64,000 bases of DNA from Tritrichomonas musculus (taxonomy: Eukaryota; Parabasalia; Tritrichomonadida; Tritrichomonadidae): positions 124,001 to 188,000 of the forward strand of contig JAPFFF010000067.1 of the NCBI GenBank assembly GCA_039105265.1, written 5' to 3'. The position numbers and the translations under genes were made by a program. Under the pieces are notes generated by a model. That model was not told where the DNA came from. It saw only the letters and a list, made by a program, of their open reading frames with translations, and searched no databases. Below, piece by piece: positions 10,358 through 20,708 of the stretch (within the stretch, counting starts at the first letter, position 1; the number at the start of each line of letters is the position of its first letter).

Positions 10358-12901
10358 TCAGCATTTTTTGCTCATATTTTCATAAATAATTGTTTTTATT
10401 TTTTTATCATCAGTTCCTTTCATGATTTCCTTCAGATCATCTTTCAATTTCCCAGTTTTTCTTTGAAACACCAATAAAAACCGAATGATTTCGTGATTTG
10501 ATATTTTTATAGCAAGTTGTAAAGGTGATTTCTCTTCAATAAAAAATTCATTTTGCTGGAAAACTTTTACAATGGATTTGGAATTAACATCTATTTCTTT
10601 TTTTGACAGAAAAAGATGAACAATATTAATATTATTTGATTTTATAGCCTCGAATAATGCTGGCTTTTCTTTTTGTTTAATAGTTATATTGCTTATCATT
10701 TTAGTAAATGCTTTTATATTGACATCAACGTTTGGCTTCTCTAGGATTTTTTTAATAATTTCAATGTTTCCATATTTTATTGCTTTATGAAGAAAAGGAA
10801 TTTGTTTAATACTTGTTCCATCATATTTTTTATAATAATCTCTGACATTAACATCAGTTTTTGGGTGATCTAACATGAGCAAAACAATGTCATCCATTTT
10901 AGCTTCCAATGCATAGAATAATTCACAATTTTCGTAATAATAATCACCAAGATTCTTAATGATGTTTTTAGTATTAACATCTATATTTGGATGAGTCAAT
11001 AGAAGTACAATTATCTCTTTATTATTATTATTAATAGCAATTCTTAATGGAGTTTCCTTGTATTTATTATTTCCAATTTGTCTTTTGACAGATAAATTAA
11101 CATTAATGCTTTTATGATTTAATAATAAAGATATTATTTCATCATCTTGTTGTTTTAATGAAATTGCGGCAGTTAAAGGAGTCTCTTCTCTAACTCCATC
11201 TTTAAGCTTAATTGCAATAGATTTATTTACATCAATTTCTGGATGTTCTAATAAAATTTTGATCAATTCATGGTTATGCTTCTTAATTACCTTTATCAAA
11301 AATGTCTTTTCTATTTTGTTTTCATTTGATAAAGTCATGTTTACATCAATTTTCGGATGTTTTAATAAAATTTTCGCCATATCATATTTTTTTTGATCAA
11401 TTGTATACTCTAATATATTTTTTTTACTATAAGAAACCATTTGTGACGGATTATTAATGTCATAAATTGTTTCTTTTATCTTTATATTTACATTGATATC
11501 AGGATGATTTAAAATCAAATTTAATATTTCCAAATTGCCAAAATAGATTGCATCACGCAATATAGAATGCTCTATAACATGAATTTGATTTTTTTTAACA
11601 AATTTTTCCTTAAAAATATAATTAATATCAATATTCTCATGGCTTAATAAAAGTTTAACAAACTTGGAATTGTGATTTATGAGTGCTAAATCAAGTGGAT
11701 TCAAAGATTTCACTTTTGAATTTTCCCAAGAGCAACTTGTAAATTGATAATTAATGTCAATTTCTGGCTGTTCTAATAACAATTTAACGACACCGTTTGA
11801 TTTTTTTAAAATTGCTGCTGTCAATGGTGTGGTGATATATGAAATATCTCCTTTATAATCTATTGTTTCAAAATTAATATCAATTTGATGATTTGCTAAG
11901 TATTGGTTAGCAAAGAAGAAATAATCATATTTACAAAATTTGTAAAAATTATTCTTATTAAAAAAATTATCATCTGGAAAAAATGAATAGTTATAATAAT
12001 CAATGCTTTCTGTTTCAAGTAATTCATCAATGAATATTGGATTTTCTTTTGATTTAATATGATGAATGATGTCATTGTGATGACATTTCAATGCTTCAAT
12101 CAAACATTTTTCATAGGTTTCGTCTTCTGGAACAACTTTTTCATCTTCAAGAATTTTAAATATTTCAGGATTTCTTCCATGAACTGCATAAAGCCACAAA
12201 GATGGAGTCAGTTCAACCTTGTTTTTGAATAAGTAAGTGAAAACTTGAATCGAGCCGAAAAAAGCAGAATATTCAATCAAAGTTGGAGTTCTGTCAATAA
12301 GAAATTGATTCGTCTCATAAATCGAAGTCTCAATTGTAGCTTTGAGTGAAATTTCGTTTCTTTTTATGTATGTAATAAAATCACTTATTGAATCATTTCT
12401 AATAAAACAGGCCAAAGGAGATTGATTTTCACCTTTTTTACGATTTTCATCAAAATCTGTATCATTTTGTACTTCTTCAATTGAATTAAGTTTATTTATC
12501 TCACTGCTAAAATATTGCTTATCTAAATACTTTACATAATTAATTAATTTTATATCAATAAAATTATTTTCAAATAAAAATAGAATAATTCTGTTGTTTC
12601 CCTCGAAAATTGAATAAATATCATCATTCGAAAAGTTATTTTGAAAACAATCTTTAAATATCATAAGTATTTTTTCAATTTTGAAGAAAAAATCTTTTGT
12701 TCGAAAATGATTGTCTACAATAATACTTACAAAACGCATAAATAATTTAAATTCATTGATATCATTTTTAATATTTTGGCCATCACAAATATTTAATAAA
12801 ATGTAAAAATTTTCTTCCATATTTTCTCCTTCATCATCTATATAATCAAGAAATGCTTCTTGCAATTTTTTCTTTCCAGATAAATATTGCTGATACTCCA
12901 T
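10358..12901 (-). CDS. Long ankyrin repeat protein with DUF3447 segment
   Basis: About 847 residues from the ATG at 12901. A further in-frame ATG 51 bases upstream (12952) would add 17 residues, but the close paralogue at 60086 begins at the position equivalent to 12901 (MEYQQYLS here, MEVQQYLS there), so 12901 is preferred. The head (about 1-200) is helical. About 205-290 is DUF3447-like (TLIEYSAFFGSIQVFTYL). The rest is a run of ankyrin repeats with the signature ILLxHPxIDVN at 40-50-residue spacing. The tail (KTGKLKDDLKEIMKGTDD) is shared with the paralogue. No signal, membrane or enzyme domain is visible. A binding scaffold is inferred. It lies head-to-tail behind the ankyrin gene ending at 8101. 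Confidence 0.88.
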   Translation of the reverse strand: MEYQQYLSGKKKLQEAFLDYIDDEGENMEENFYILLNICDGQNIKNDINEFKLFMRFVSIIVDNHFRTKDFFFKIEKILMIFKDCFQNNFSNDDIYSIFEGNNRIILFLFENNFIDIKLINYVKYLDKQYFSSEINKLNSIEEVQNDTDFDENRKKGENQSPLACFIRNDSISDFITYIKRNEISLKATIETSIYETNQFLIDRTPTLIEYSAFFGSIQVFTYLFKNKVELTPSLWLYAVHGRNPEIFKILEDEKVVPEDETYEKCLIEALKCHHNDIIHHIKSKENPIFIDELLETESIDYYNYSFFPDDNFFNKNNFYKFCKYDYFFFANQYLANHQIDINFETIDYKGDISYITTPLTAAILKKSNGVVKLLLEQPEIDINYQFTSCSWENSKVKSLNPLDLALINHNSKFVKLLLSHENIDINYIFKEKFVKKNQIHVIEHSILRDAIYFGNLEILNLILNHPDINVNIKIKETIYDINNPSQMVSYSKKNILEYTIDQKKYDMAKILLKHPKIDVNMTLSNENKIEKTFLIKVIKKHNHELIKILLEHPEIDVNKSIAIKLKDGVREETPLTAAISLKQQDDEIISLLLNHKSINVNLSVKRQIGNNKYKETPLRIAINNNNKEIIVLLLTHPNIDVNTKNIIKNLGDYYYENCELFYALEAKMDDIVLLMLDHPKTDVNVRDYYKKYDGTSIKQIPFLHKAIKYGNIEIIKKILEKPNVDVNIKAFTKMISNITIKQKEKPALFEAIKSNNINIVHLFLSKKEIDVNSKSIVKVFQQNEFFIEEKSPLQLAIKISNHEIIRFLLVFQRKTGKLKDDLKEIMKGTDDKKIKTIIYENMSKKC

Positions 12902-13355
12902 TTTGTAACTTGAAAGATCAAAAACTTTCAATTTCAGAAGGAAGAATCTCACAAAACCGTTAACTATTTTTCTTTGGTTTAATATAAAAAAAAATATATC
13001 TTGGGAAAATAATAAATAAATAATGTCATATATCTAATTTTATATTTTTCACTTTATAATGAATAATATAGTTTGTCAGTTGTTGGATAATTTATTATTT
13101 GATGCCAAATTTTTTTTTATATAATAAATGGAATATAAAAATTTGATGTAATCTGGCCAAGTTCAATTATTTGGCACATATAATAATATCCTTATCTTTT
13201 TTTAAACTAAATTAATAAGCCTAAATAGCATATTAATAAAAATAGCCAAATTGGATATAAACACATCTTTTTTGAATGTGTACAAATTACCTAAATTAGC
13301 AATGAGCATTTTTATGTTCGATTAAACAATTTTCCCTATAATTCATGGTATATTA
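12902..13355. other. Intergenic, nothing recognised
   Basis: AT-rich spacer upstream of the ankyrin gene and downstream of the profilin relic. Nothing supported. Confidence 0.5.
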
Positions 13356-13730
13356 TTAATAACTGAATTCTTTTAGTTTTTGAACAATTTTATCTGCAAC
13401 TTCACAAACATTTCAGGCTGTTGTGAAATTTCCATTGAAATGAGCTCCAATATTGGCAGTCTTAGGTTTTTGTAAAATAATTCCTTCGTTTTGTCCTTGA
13501 GCAACAATTATATCCTCCTCATCACGAACAATATAGAATTTATTTCCATTATAATTAATATCTTTGCTGGAAAACTCATTTGGTTTCAAAAATGTTTTTG
13601 AAATGATTACTTCTTAATCATTGGTAGCTTTCCAATTTTCTTTAACAGCATCCTCATTTCCTGTCAATGTAAGAATAGCTGAACCATCAGCTGGTTCATC
13701 TATTTGTTCTAAATATTCTTCCCAATGCAT
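13356..13730 (-). pseudogene. Profilin pseudogene
   Basis: Read on the minus strand, a 125-codon frame starts at an ATG (13730) and ends at TAA (13356), close to the normal length of a small profilin. It is interrupted by two in-frame stops, TAA at codon 39 and TGA at codon 106. Profilin-like features are the N-terminal MHWEEYLEQ, the DGSAILTLTGNE strand, FYIVRDEEDIIVAQG, GIILQKPKTANIGAHF, and the C-terminal amphipathic helix CEVADKIVQKLKEF. No insertions or deletions are needed to read it end to end, so decay is recent or still limited to point changes. Profilin binds actin monomers; a working copy is presumably elsewhere. An alternative is an assembly error at two sites, or a UGA/UAA recoding, which is unlikely in trichomonads. 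Confidence 0.7.
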
Positions 13731-14078
13731 TTATAATGCTAAAAATGAACTGTTTTTAATAAAAAATTGAATTGATACCCACATTTTATATAATTTTTTT
13801 TATTATTTTAAATATATTTGAAATATATGTTGAGAAACTTGACATATAATCATGTTTAAATATTTTTGAATTAATCACTAAATAATTTTCTGAAATTCTT
13901 TCAAAAAAATTCAAAGATTTATTTTTTAATCAATGGTTTACATTTAATATCCATTCAAAAAGATACTCCAACAACAGAATTTTTTTTTTTTTAACAATGA
14001 AGGAAGTATCTTTTACTGCCAAATTAAAATTAGAAAAATATTAAAAATATAGGTTACATGTAATTTTTAAATATTAAA
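13731..14078. other. Intergenic, nothing recognised
   Basis: AT-rich spacer between the profilin relic and the protease gene. Confidence 0.45.
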
Positions 14079-15023
14079 TTATGGAGATGGAAGAGTAGCC
14101 ATTGTAGCAATTCCGCATTGATTGTTGTTCCAAATCATTCTGATGTATCCTTGTTCACCCCATAATGATCCCCAAGAGTTACGAACAATCCAATATTTTG
14201 TTTTGCCTTCTGATCCATAACCAATTAAGCCAACACCATGGTCAAGATTTGAAGGAGAGCACGATGGTTCGTCATAAATTCCCCTTGTATAAAGTTGGAA
14301 TGACCAATTTGAAGCATCGATTGCAACTGCGACTGGGCCTAATTGTAACTTGGCACAAAGATCATCTTCATCACCTTCAACAATGTTAACATATCCAGAT
14401 AATGAGCCATAATGTTCGTATTTATCAAATTCGCATGTTCCTTCGACACCTTTGTACTTGTAGTCATCAGCAAGGACGAATTGTCCTCCTTGGTTCTTGA
14501 TAACATAATCATATGCATCTGTCATGAGACCTCCGCCGCATCCAGAGCATGATGTAACACAATCAACTATTTCTTGTTCAGAGAACTTATAAAGTTTACC
14601 TGTGGCAATTGCATCGGCTGATTCAACAGCTTGTACGGCTGAAAATGCCCAGCATGATCCGCATTGTCCTTGATTTTGAACACCATTAACAACATTTTTT
14701 TCACGCCAGTCAAGAGAATCTGCATTTACTCTTCTTGTTGTCTTAACAGCAACGCGTCCTTTTGATTTCGAAATGAATCCAAGAAGTGATTTATATTCTG
14801 ATGGTGTGTAAGCTGCAAATTTATTTAATCCAACTGAAAATTTGGTGTTCTTTGAATTGTGCTCTTTAATAAGACGTGAATTTGAGACAAAGATGCCTAA
14901 ACGGAGTTGATATTCATCTCCAGTGTAAATCTGATTAGTTGATCTCATCCATGTAAGAAATGACTTTTCTTCATGTGGAAGAAATAGTGAACATGTAGCA
15001 AGAGAAGCTAGAAAAGCAAGCAT
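14079..15023 (-). CDS. Papain-family (C1A, cathepsin L-like) cysteine protease
   Basis: A 314-residue preproenzyme. Residues 1-11 are a short hydrophobic signal sequence (MLAFLASLATC). About 20-100 is an I29-type propeptide (FLTWMRSTNQIYTGDEY, then LNKFAAYTPSEY). The mature domain starts near DSLDWREKN (about 102). All catalytic residues are present: oxyanion Gln118, nucleophile Cys124 in the CGSCWAF motif, His262 (LDHGVGLIGYG) and Asn282 (RNSWG). Six further cysteines can make the usual disulfides. The length and layout match the trichomonad CP family, whose members act in the lysosome or are secreted and degrade host proteins. It is a single intact gene with a candidate initiator 11 nt upstream of the ATG. 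Confidence 0.95.
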   Translation of the reverse strand: MLAFLASLATCSLFLPHEEKSFLTWMRSTNQIYTGDEYQLRLGIFVSNSRLIKEHNSKNTKFSVGLNKFAAYTPSEYKSLLGFISKSKGRVAVKTTRRVNADSLDWREKNVVNGVQNQGQCGSCWAFSAVQAVESADAIATGKLYKFSEQEIVDCVTSCSGCGGGLMTDAYDYVIKNQGGQFVLADDYKYKGVEGTCEFDKYEHYGSLSGYVNIVEGDEDDLCAKLQLGPVAVAIDASNWSFQLYTRGIYDEPSCSPSNLDHGVGLIGYGSEGKTKYWIVRNSWGSLWGEQGYIRMIWNNNQCGIATMATLPSP

Positions 15024-15029
15024 TATTAA

Positions 15030-15036
15030 TAAATGA
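15030..15036 (-). promoter_or_regulatory. Candidate initiator of the cysteine protease gene
   Basis: Minus-strand TCATTTA matches TCA(+1)YWW and gives an 11-nt leader. A second TCATTT lies five bases further upstream, so the exact start is uncertain. Confidence 0.45.
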
Positions 15037-15840
15037 AATGAATTTTAAAGTTAACAATATTTTCAAAATTCTATTGAATATGGTTAACCGAATGTTCAAA
15101 TTTTTGTATTAGGCATTCAATTTTATTTTTTTAATAATAATGATCATAAACTTTAAGACATCAATATTATTTAAATAATTTTAAAACTATTTGTTCCTAA
15201 ACGGAAAAGTCAACAATTATCACTTTTTGAAAAAGAATTTTTTAATTTTTCTTTCAAATTTTTATTTTAATTTAGCAACTTTTTCTTTATGGTTTGAAAA
15301 TAATGAATTTTAAAGCTCAATATTAATATTTAGAGAATGATTTTACATATTTAAGGGCGTACGTCCAATTCAATGATCAGAATTCGATGAGAGGCTGAAT
15401 GCAGAAGTATTGAATTTTCGTGCCTGCTTTTTGAAAGGGGGCGTGCAAATATCATCAGAAAAAAATTGAATAAGGACGATCAAAATTGACCAAACAAATA
15501 CACAAAACCAAAATTGAATTAAAAACGATATATTGATTCAAAAAGTAGAAACGATAAGCATTTTTATTATTGTGGCGCCTTTTTTAGCAAGAATTCGGGA
15601 ACTTAGATTTTGAACTTCTTCTGCAGGGATGTTCTCAGTTTATATCTTGAAGGTTTAGCTTGTGAGTTCCTACGGCAGGGGGATTTATTTTTAACACAAA
15701 AACTCATAGTATAATTGGTTTGGATTTTGTTTAAGTGCATATAATATTTAATATAATATATAATAGTTTTTCTATCTAAAATATCTCCATAATTTATTTA
15801 TAATATTGAGATAAAAATGTTTTATTTAAAGAAAAGGAAT
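15037..15840. other. Intergenic with a less AT-rich stretch
   Basis: No gene was recognised. The part from about 15350 to 15700 is noticeably less AT-rich (for example GGGGGCGTGC near 15438) and may be a decayed insertion, but no frame or inverted repeat could be established. Confidence 0.35.
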
Positions 15841-16127
15841 AAACCCCCTAACTTTTTCAACAACCCCCTAACTTTTTTTGACCATTTTTCCCTCTCAAAT
15901 TAGCCTTTTTTGATGGCAAAAAGTACTTTCTTTTGAATTTAAATTTAAATATGGAAAAAAGTTAGGGGTTTTTGTAAAGTTAAAATCAGGGCTTCTAAAT
16001 TATAATACATAAATAATATTGAATACATTATTAAATATATTAAAATGAATGAATATTTATTGATCTATAAAAAGTTTTCTCTCAAATTTTAAAAAAGTTA
16101 GGGGGGTTTTTTATCGTTAGGGGGTTT
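15841..16127. mobile_element. MITE-like inverted-repeat element, AAACCCCCTAAC ends
   Basis: About 287 bp. The left end reads AAACCCCCTAACTTTTT and holds a second ACCCCCTAACTTTTTT about 20 bases in. The right end is the inverse, with GTTAGGGGGG and a terminal GTTAGGGGGTTT. The match continues inward (CTCTCAAAT near 15893 and its counterpart at 16079). An extra copy, GTTAGGGGTTTTT, lies in the middle at 15961. No coding capacity. No clear target duplication. The strong C-run/G-run pairing in AT-rich DNA makes a long hairpin. Superfamily unknown. Confidence 0.6.
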
Positions 16128-17133
16128 TGAACTTTACTTTAATATAAATCTAATTTGAATGAGTATTCAAATATTTTTCTCTCAATTTTTTCTTTTCAAA
16201 TTTAAGTTTAATAATTTTACCAATTTTTCTTGGTGGGATATTAGTATTTTTTAAAAATTCTTGCATATTTAATCATAGATATAGTTTTAAAAAATAATTT
16301 CTCATATGATATTTTAAATCAATTTATAAATTTGCTTGCGAGAATGTATTAAACTAATGATCGAGTGTAACTTATCATGACGTTAATAAATAATTGGTAT
16401 TTGGGATTTGAAATTTAGTCGAATAAATATATTTAATATACAAATATTTATCTAATATATTGTTTTCGAATGATTTGGTGTGTTGAATTTGGGACAATAT
16501 TTGATTTAATAGCATCAGTAATTATTTTAAAAAGCTGATTATATCTCAGCCATTTTGTAAAAATATTGAATTATTTGAAATTGAGAATCTCCAATTTTCA
16601 TCGATTGCCATTAATCAAATTAAAAAAGTAATATTTTTATATAATTATTATTATATTATTTATAAATAAAATAAAATTTTGAATTTATTAATTACATAAC
16701 GCAAAAAAAGGAAAACAATGAGAAAAAATTGGCCATTCAATTAGTTGACCCTCTATATCAAATTGATTTTATTTTGAATGAGTTCTTTATTAATAAGACT
16801 TCTCATGAAATTAATGATTATGTGTTACTAATTTATAAAAAAAAAAAAATATTGGCCATTGATATTTAAAACTTATTTGAATAAATAAAATCATACTACG
16901 TGCATGATATAAAAGATCTATAAAGATAATAGAAATTTTGACCAAATCATATTATTATATTGTATCTTATGTAATAAGTGATTTTTGTTTATACTATTTT
17001 ATATATATATTATAATTTCTATTTTAATTATAATTTGATTTATTTTCTAATTATAATCAAAAAAATTAAAAGATAAATATATTTATAAAATTAAATCATA
17101 TTGAAATTTTTCTATGTTCAATTTTTGAAATTG
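16128..17133. other. Intergenic, nothing recognised
   Basis: Very AT-rich spacer upstream of the PQ-loop gene. No ORF, RNA gene or repeat structure was supported. Confidence 0.5.
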
Positions 17134-17949
17134 ATGTCTTGCGAAGGAAATTATATTAAATGGATTTACAATTTATTTGGTGATTGTGTTTCGACGACAC
17201 GAGAAAAAATTGGGTTTGGAATTGGCCTTTCTTCAACTTTTATATGGATGTGGGCTCAAATCCCACAAATGGTCTTGAACTATCGAAATAAAGCTACTGA
17301 CGGTATATCTCTTGGCTTTCTTTGTTTACTTGTCACAGGAGACCTTTCAAATTTTTTAGGAATTGTATTAACACATGGATTAGCAACTCAATATTTTACT
17401 TCAGGATGGTTTCTCATATCCGATTTCTTTGTTACCATACAATATGTATATTACACTTATTTAAGGCCTCGATGCATTCAAAAAAAAGAAAATGATGTAA
17501 ATTATATAAATGTTGATAAGGAAAACCGTTTACCATCCGCAATTCCTCTTCTTGTTGCCGCCTCCCAGTCAATTTCAAATTCAATATCAAGTACCCCATC
17601 AGGTCCTTACAAGCCCCCAGCTCTTTATGGAACTATTCTTGGATGGGTTTCAGCAGCTTCTTATATTGCATCAAGAATGCCCCAAATTATCAAAAATTTT
17701 AAGAGAAAAAAAGTTGATGGTTTATCCCCATACTTTTTCATTACAGCTTTTCTTGGAAATACAACATATGGAGTTTCAATATTTCTAAAGAATTCAAGTT
17801 GGCCATATATTTGGTCTCAATTTCCTTGGCTTGTTGGAAGTCTTGGAATATTGTTCTTCGATTTTACCATTATCATTCAATTTTTAATATTTGATAAGAG
17901 AATTCCATCATCAGAACTACTATCAACCGATTGTGAGTCTAAAGCATGA
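17134..17949 (+). CDS. PQ-loop transporter, SLC66A1/PQLC2-like
   Basis: 271 residues from the ATG at 17134; the frame is open further upstream but only with a TTG at 17101. It has seven hydrophobic segments in a 3+1+3 layout and two PQ-loop repeats, each with the Pro-Gln pair: WAQIPQMVLNYRNKATDGIS near residues 40-60 and ASRMPQIIKNFKRKKVDGLS near 185-205. The order and the xDG(I/L)S ends of both repeats fit the lysosomal cationic amino-acid exporter group (PQLC2 and yeast Ypq). Transport of lysine, arginine or histidine out of the lysosome or vacuole is inferred from the family. The loop between the halves (about 120-170) is polar and low in complexity. Intact. Confidence 0.88.
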   Translation: MSCEGNYIKWIYNLFGDCVSTTREKIGFGIGLSSTFIWMWAQIPQMVLNYRNKATDGISLGFLCLLVTGDLSNFLGIVLTHGLATQYFTSGWFLISDFFVTIQYVYYTYLRPRCIQKKENDVNYINVDKENRLPSAIPLLVAASQSISNSISSTPSGPYKPPALYGTILGWVSAASYIASRMPQIIKNFKRKKVDGLSPYFFITAFLGNTTYGVSIFLKNSSWPYIWSQFPWLVGSLGILFFDFTIIIQFLIFDKRIPSSELLSTDCESKA

Positions 17950-18194
17950 TTTTCCAATTTTCCTAACATATATTTTATTTGAATAAAATTTGTGATTGAT
18001 TTAAAATATTTAAATTTGAAATTTTTATAAAAAAAAAGTTGCTTCAGACCAATCAAATATCTGAAAGATGAATTGCAACTTGGATGGCTAAGCCAGTATT
18101 GATTTTATTGAATGTGTCACAATAATAAACTTTTTTGTTTTGAGATCTTCAATTGGGATGGAAGCTGAAGGAAAAAAAAATTTATTTTTAATTA
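17950..18194. other. Intergenic, nothing recognised
   Basis: Spacer between the transporter gene and the first of two adjacent inverted-repeat elements. Confidence 0.4.
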
Positions 18195-18728
18195 TAAAGA
18201 TTCCGTAAAAAGTGGGTAACGCTGGATATAAGGGGATAATGGTGAAATGTGTTATACTGTTAAAAGCTTCATCCGCCTCTCAAAAAGTTTTGATGAAAAT
18301 ACAAAAAGTTTAACTAATTCGCAGAGGTCATTCAAAATTTTGAATAGAAAATGTATTTTTTAACCAAATTTTCACGTTACTTCATTTTTACCGCGTCTTA
18401 CCCCCACCCGCGGGGTATCGGCTTCGCTCAGCTGCGCTCGACGCCCGCGAGGGGGTATGTAGACGTCGGGGAAAAAGATGTAAAAATAGAAATAATTTGA
18501 GTAAAAAATACACTTGCTATTCAAAATTTTGAATTTATCTTATCAAAATATAACTTTTTGAGAAGCGGATGCAGCTTTAAACAGTATATAAGATAATGGT
18601 GAAATGATCCATTGAATTTTTCAAAATTGAAATAAAAAATATAACCATTTTTCTTTTTCTTGAATGTCAAAAAACGAACTTTGGAATCCACTTATATCCA
18701 GCGTTACGCACTTTTTACCCAATCTTTA
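18195..18728. mobile_element. Fold-back MITE with GC-rich core
   Basis: About 530 bp with long inverted repeats. The left arm carries GTAAAAAGTGGGTAACGCTG and GATATAAG; the right arm carries its near-perfect inverse ending at 18726. Pairing continues inward through CATCCGC(C/T)TCTCAAAAAGT on the left (18272) and its inverse near 18557, and ATTCAAAATTTTGAAT on both sides. The centre, about 18391-18470, is strongly GC-rich and itself near-palindromic (ACCCGCGGGGT, CAGCTG), capping the hairpin. TA lies at both boundaries (18195-18196, 18727-18728), as for Tc1/mariner-type insertions. No ORF. Non-autonomous. Confidence 0.7.
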
Positions 18729-18829
18729 ATTTAATAAATTGAATGAAGACACTTTTTGAGTTTAGCTAAAAAAGCGGAGATCAGTTTTAGTATAATAAAA
18801 AAAAAATTTCAAATCAAAAAACTTTCACT

Positions 18830-19632
18830 ATAGGGGGGTCAACCGTAAAATTTTTGTCAAAATTTTAAAGCAAACTTAAAATCTGAGAATTTTTGTATAA
18901 TAATTATAGAACTATATAGTTCATTGAATATACTATTTATTAAAAATATTTTTTCCTAATTTTATCTATAGGGCCAAAAAAGGCAAAGCATTAAAGTTGT
19001 AATGACTTGTGATTTGAAAATTGAGTTATTTCTTAAAAATTTTCAGTAAAATCATTAAGATAATTAATAAAAGACTTTGTTCTGCCATTGAAATGATTAT
19101 AAAACAGGTTTAAATGTGATAATTTTATAATTCTGCTCTTTAATTACATAAAATGTTATATGATAGTTATATTCTAAATAATTATATGAAATTGATGCAA
19201 ATGTAATAAAAATATTAAAAAATAAGAGAGAAAATCTATTAAAAATCAATTTTAGGATAGATTGAAATATATATCATTGATTATATTATTATGATATTTA
19301 AATAATTTAAATTGTGATTCAAAAATTAATTTTAAATTGATAACCTAAGCAAATAAATATTTTCATAATAACCTTCTTGAATAAAACTTAAAATATTAAT
19401 CAATTTGATTCAAATAATCGTAAAAGCCACTTTTTTGTAAAATGGTGAATTATGGTTAATTTTTTTTTTAATTTTCGAAAAGTTGTTGCCTTTTGTGGAC
19501 CTATAGATGAAATTTAATAATAAATATTTTAAAATAAACTATATAAAGTAAGGAATATATTTCCATCATTTATTTATCATTATCTTTAAAAAATAAATTT
19601 TTTGACACATTTTCGGCGGTTGACCCCCCTAT
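18830..19632. mobile_element. Non-autonomous DNA transposon (MITE) with 8-bp target duplication
   Basis: An 803-bp element whose ends read ATAGGGGGGTCAACCG, inverted at the right as CGGTTGACCCCCCTAT. It is flanked by perfect 8-bp direct repeats CTTTCACT (18822-18829 and 19633-19640). A second inverted pair lies inside (ATCTATAGGGCC-AAAAAAGGC at 18964 and its inverse around 19490-19510). No coding capacity. An 8-bp duplication is typical of hAT elements, but the first two bases of the end differ from the usual hAT start, so the superfamily is open. It sits in a decaying gene on the minus strand. Confidence 0.8.
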
Positions 19633-20303
19633 CTTTCACTTTGTCGAAAACATTTACGACAGTTTCATCAAGTGAAACATTGGTTAAAATATACCGAATA
19701 CATTCCTGATAAGTTTTGATATCCTTTTATGAAAAAAGATTTGGATTGTAAGAAACTTTTGAAACAATGTTTTTTTCATTAGTTGAAAGATTAAAAGTAG
19801 AAACCGTTGACAAAAATATTGAGCCAATATAATTAGAGACATTGCCAATTTGTGTTGCATTAGCGAGGAAGGAAAGATGAGCATCTACAATTGGTTTTTT
19901 GATTTTAATTGCGCCAACTCCTGTAATTCCGAAGTCTATTCCTGTAATGATCTTTTCTAGATCAACGGGAGACTTCAGAACAGAGGAATTAGTTCCAGCA
20001 TCCATCATATTAAAGCGATCTTTTCTCAATTCTCTCCCAATCGTTGAAAGCTTATCGTCAAGAGCTATCTATAATGTTGCAAGCAAAATTATAATCTTTA
20101 CTATCAGGATGGTAAACATCTTTGAACACCCTTGTAGAAATTGATTGGTAGGAATTATTTATTAATTATTTATTAATTTTTTTTGGTAGGAATTATTTAT
20201 TAATTTAAATTCTTCTGGAATTAAATTTGTTTTCAAATCACATAAATTTAAATTTCATTTGGTATTTATATCTTCGAAATTATCTTCGTTTGTATCAATT
20301 CTA
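19633..20303 (-). pseudogene. Unidentified gene relic, interrupted by the MITE
   Basis: Minus-strand coding-like sequence continues for about 670 bases with breaks. From right to left it reads RIDTNEDNFEDINTK, then IPEEFKLINNSYQ, LDDKLSTIGRELRKDRFN, KSPVDLEKIITGIDFGIT, a stop (19727), and in the same frame TYQECIRYILTNVSLDE, ending at the MITE boundary. There are at least one frameshift near 20070, a few in-frame stops, and a 20-bp duplication (GGTAGGAATTATTTATTAAT) at 20144-20203. The family is not recognised. The gene probably extended to the right into the frame at 20465-20701. Confidence 0.5.
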
Positions 20304-20464
20304 CCCCAATATATATTGAACCCAAATCATATTTCATTCAAGTTTTTTTGAAATTTGATGTTTTGCAAGCGAATTAATTGCAATATGTGCTTTATCTTTG
20401 AAATGTGACATACGTCACATATATCGGAAAATATATTAAACTAATGGATGAATATATGTGAAAT

Positions 20465-20701
20465 TTAAAAATTATCGCTAAGGTTTTTTAATATATAGCC
20501 AAAAGTGATTAATGTATTCATCATTCGCTTAAAAGATATATTTTCAGCAAATTTGGCATCAATATGAAGCGATTTCTTTCCTTTTCTTGATCTCAATCTT
20601 TCTGAATCTGCATTTAATTCATTTAGAAAATCATAAGCGACTTTAATGAGTTCATATCTTGCTTGAGCTGTTAACGTTTCTGATTGAATAGCGATGGCCA
20701 C
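20465..20701 (-). pseudogene. Open fragment, probably the N-terminal part of the same decayed gene
   Basis: 78 codons from an ATG at 20701: helical, with LTAQARYELIKVAYDFLNEL and a basic patch RLRSRKGKKS. It lies upstream of, and on the same strand as, the relic at 19633-20303. The spacing suggests one original gene, but no continuous frame joins them. Not recognised. Confidence 0.35.
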
Positions 20702-20708
20702 TATGGTA

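Noticed and set aside
14165-14389. Plus-strand ORF across the protease gene
   Set aside because: Antisense of a clearly real protease; composition fits a shadow.
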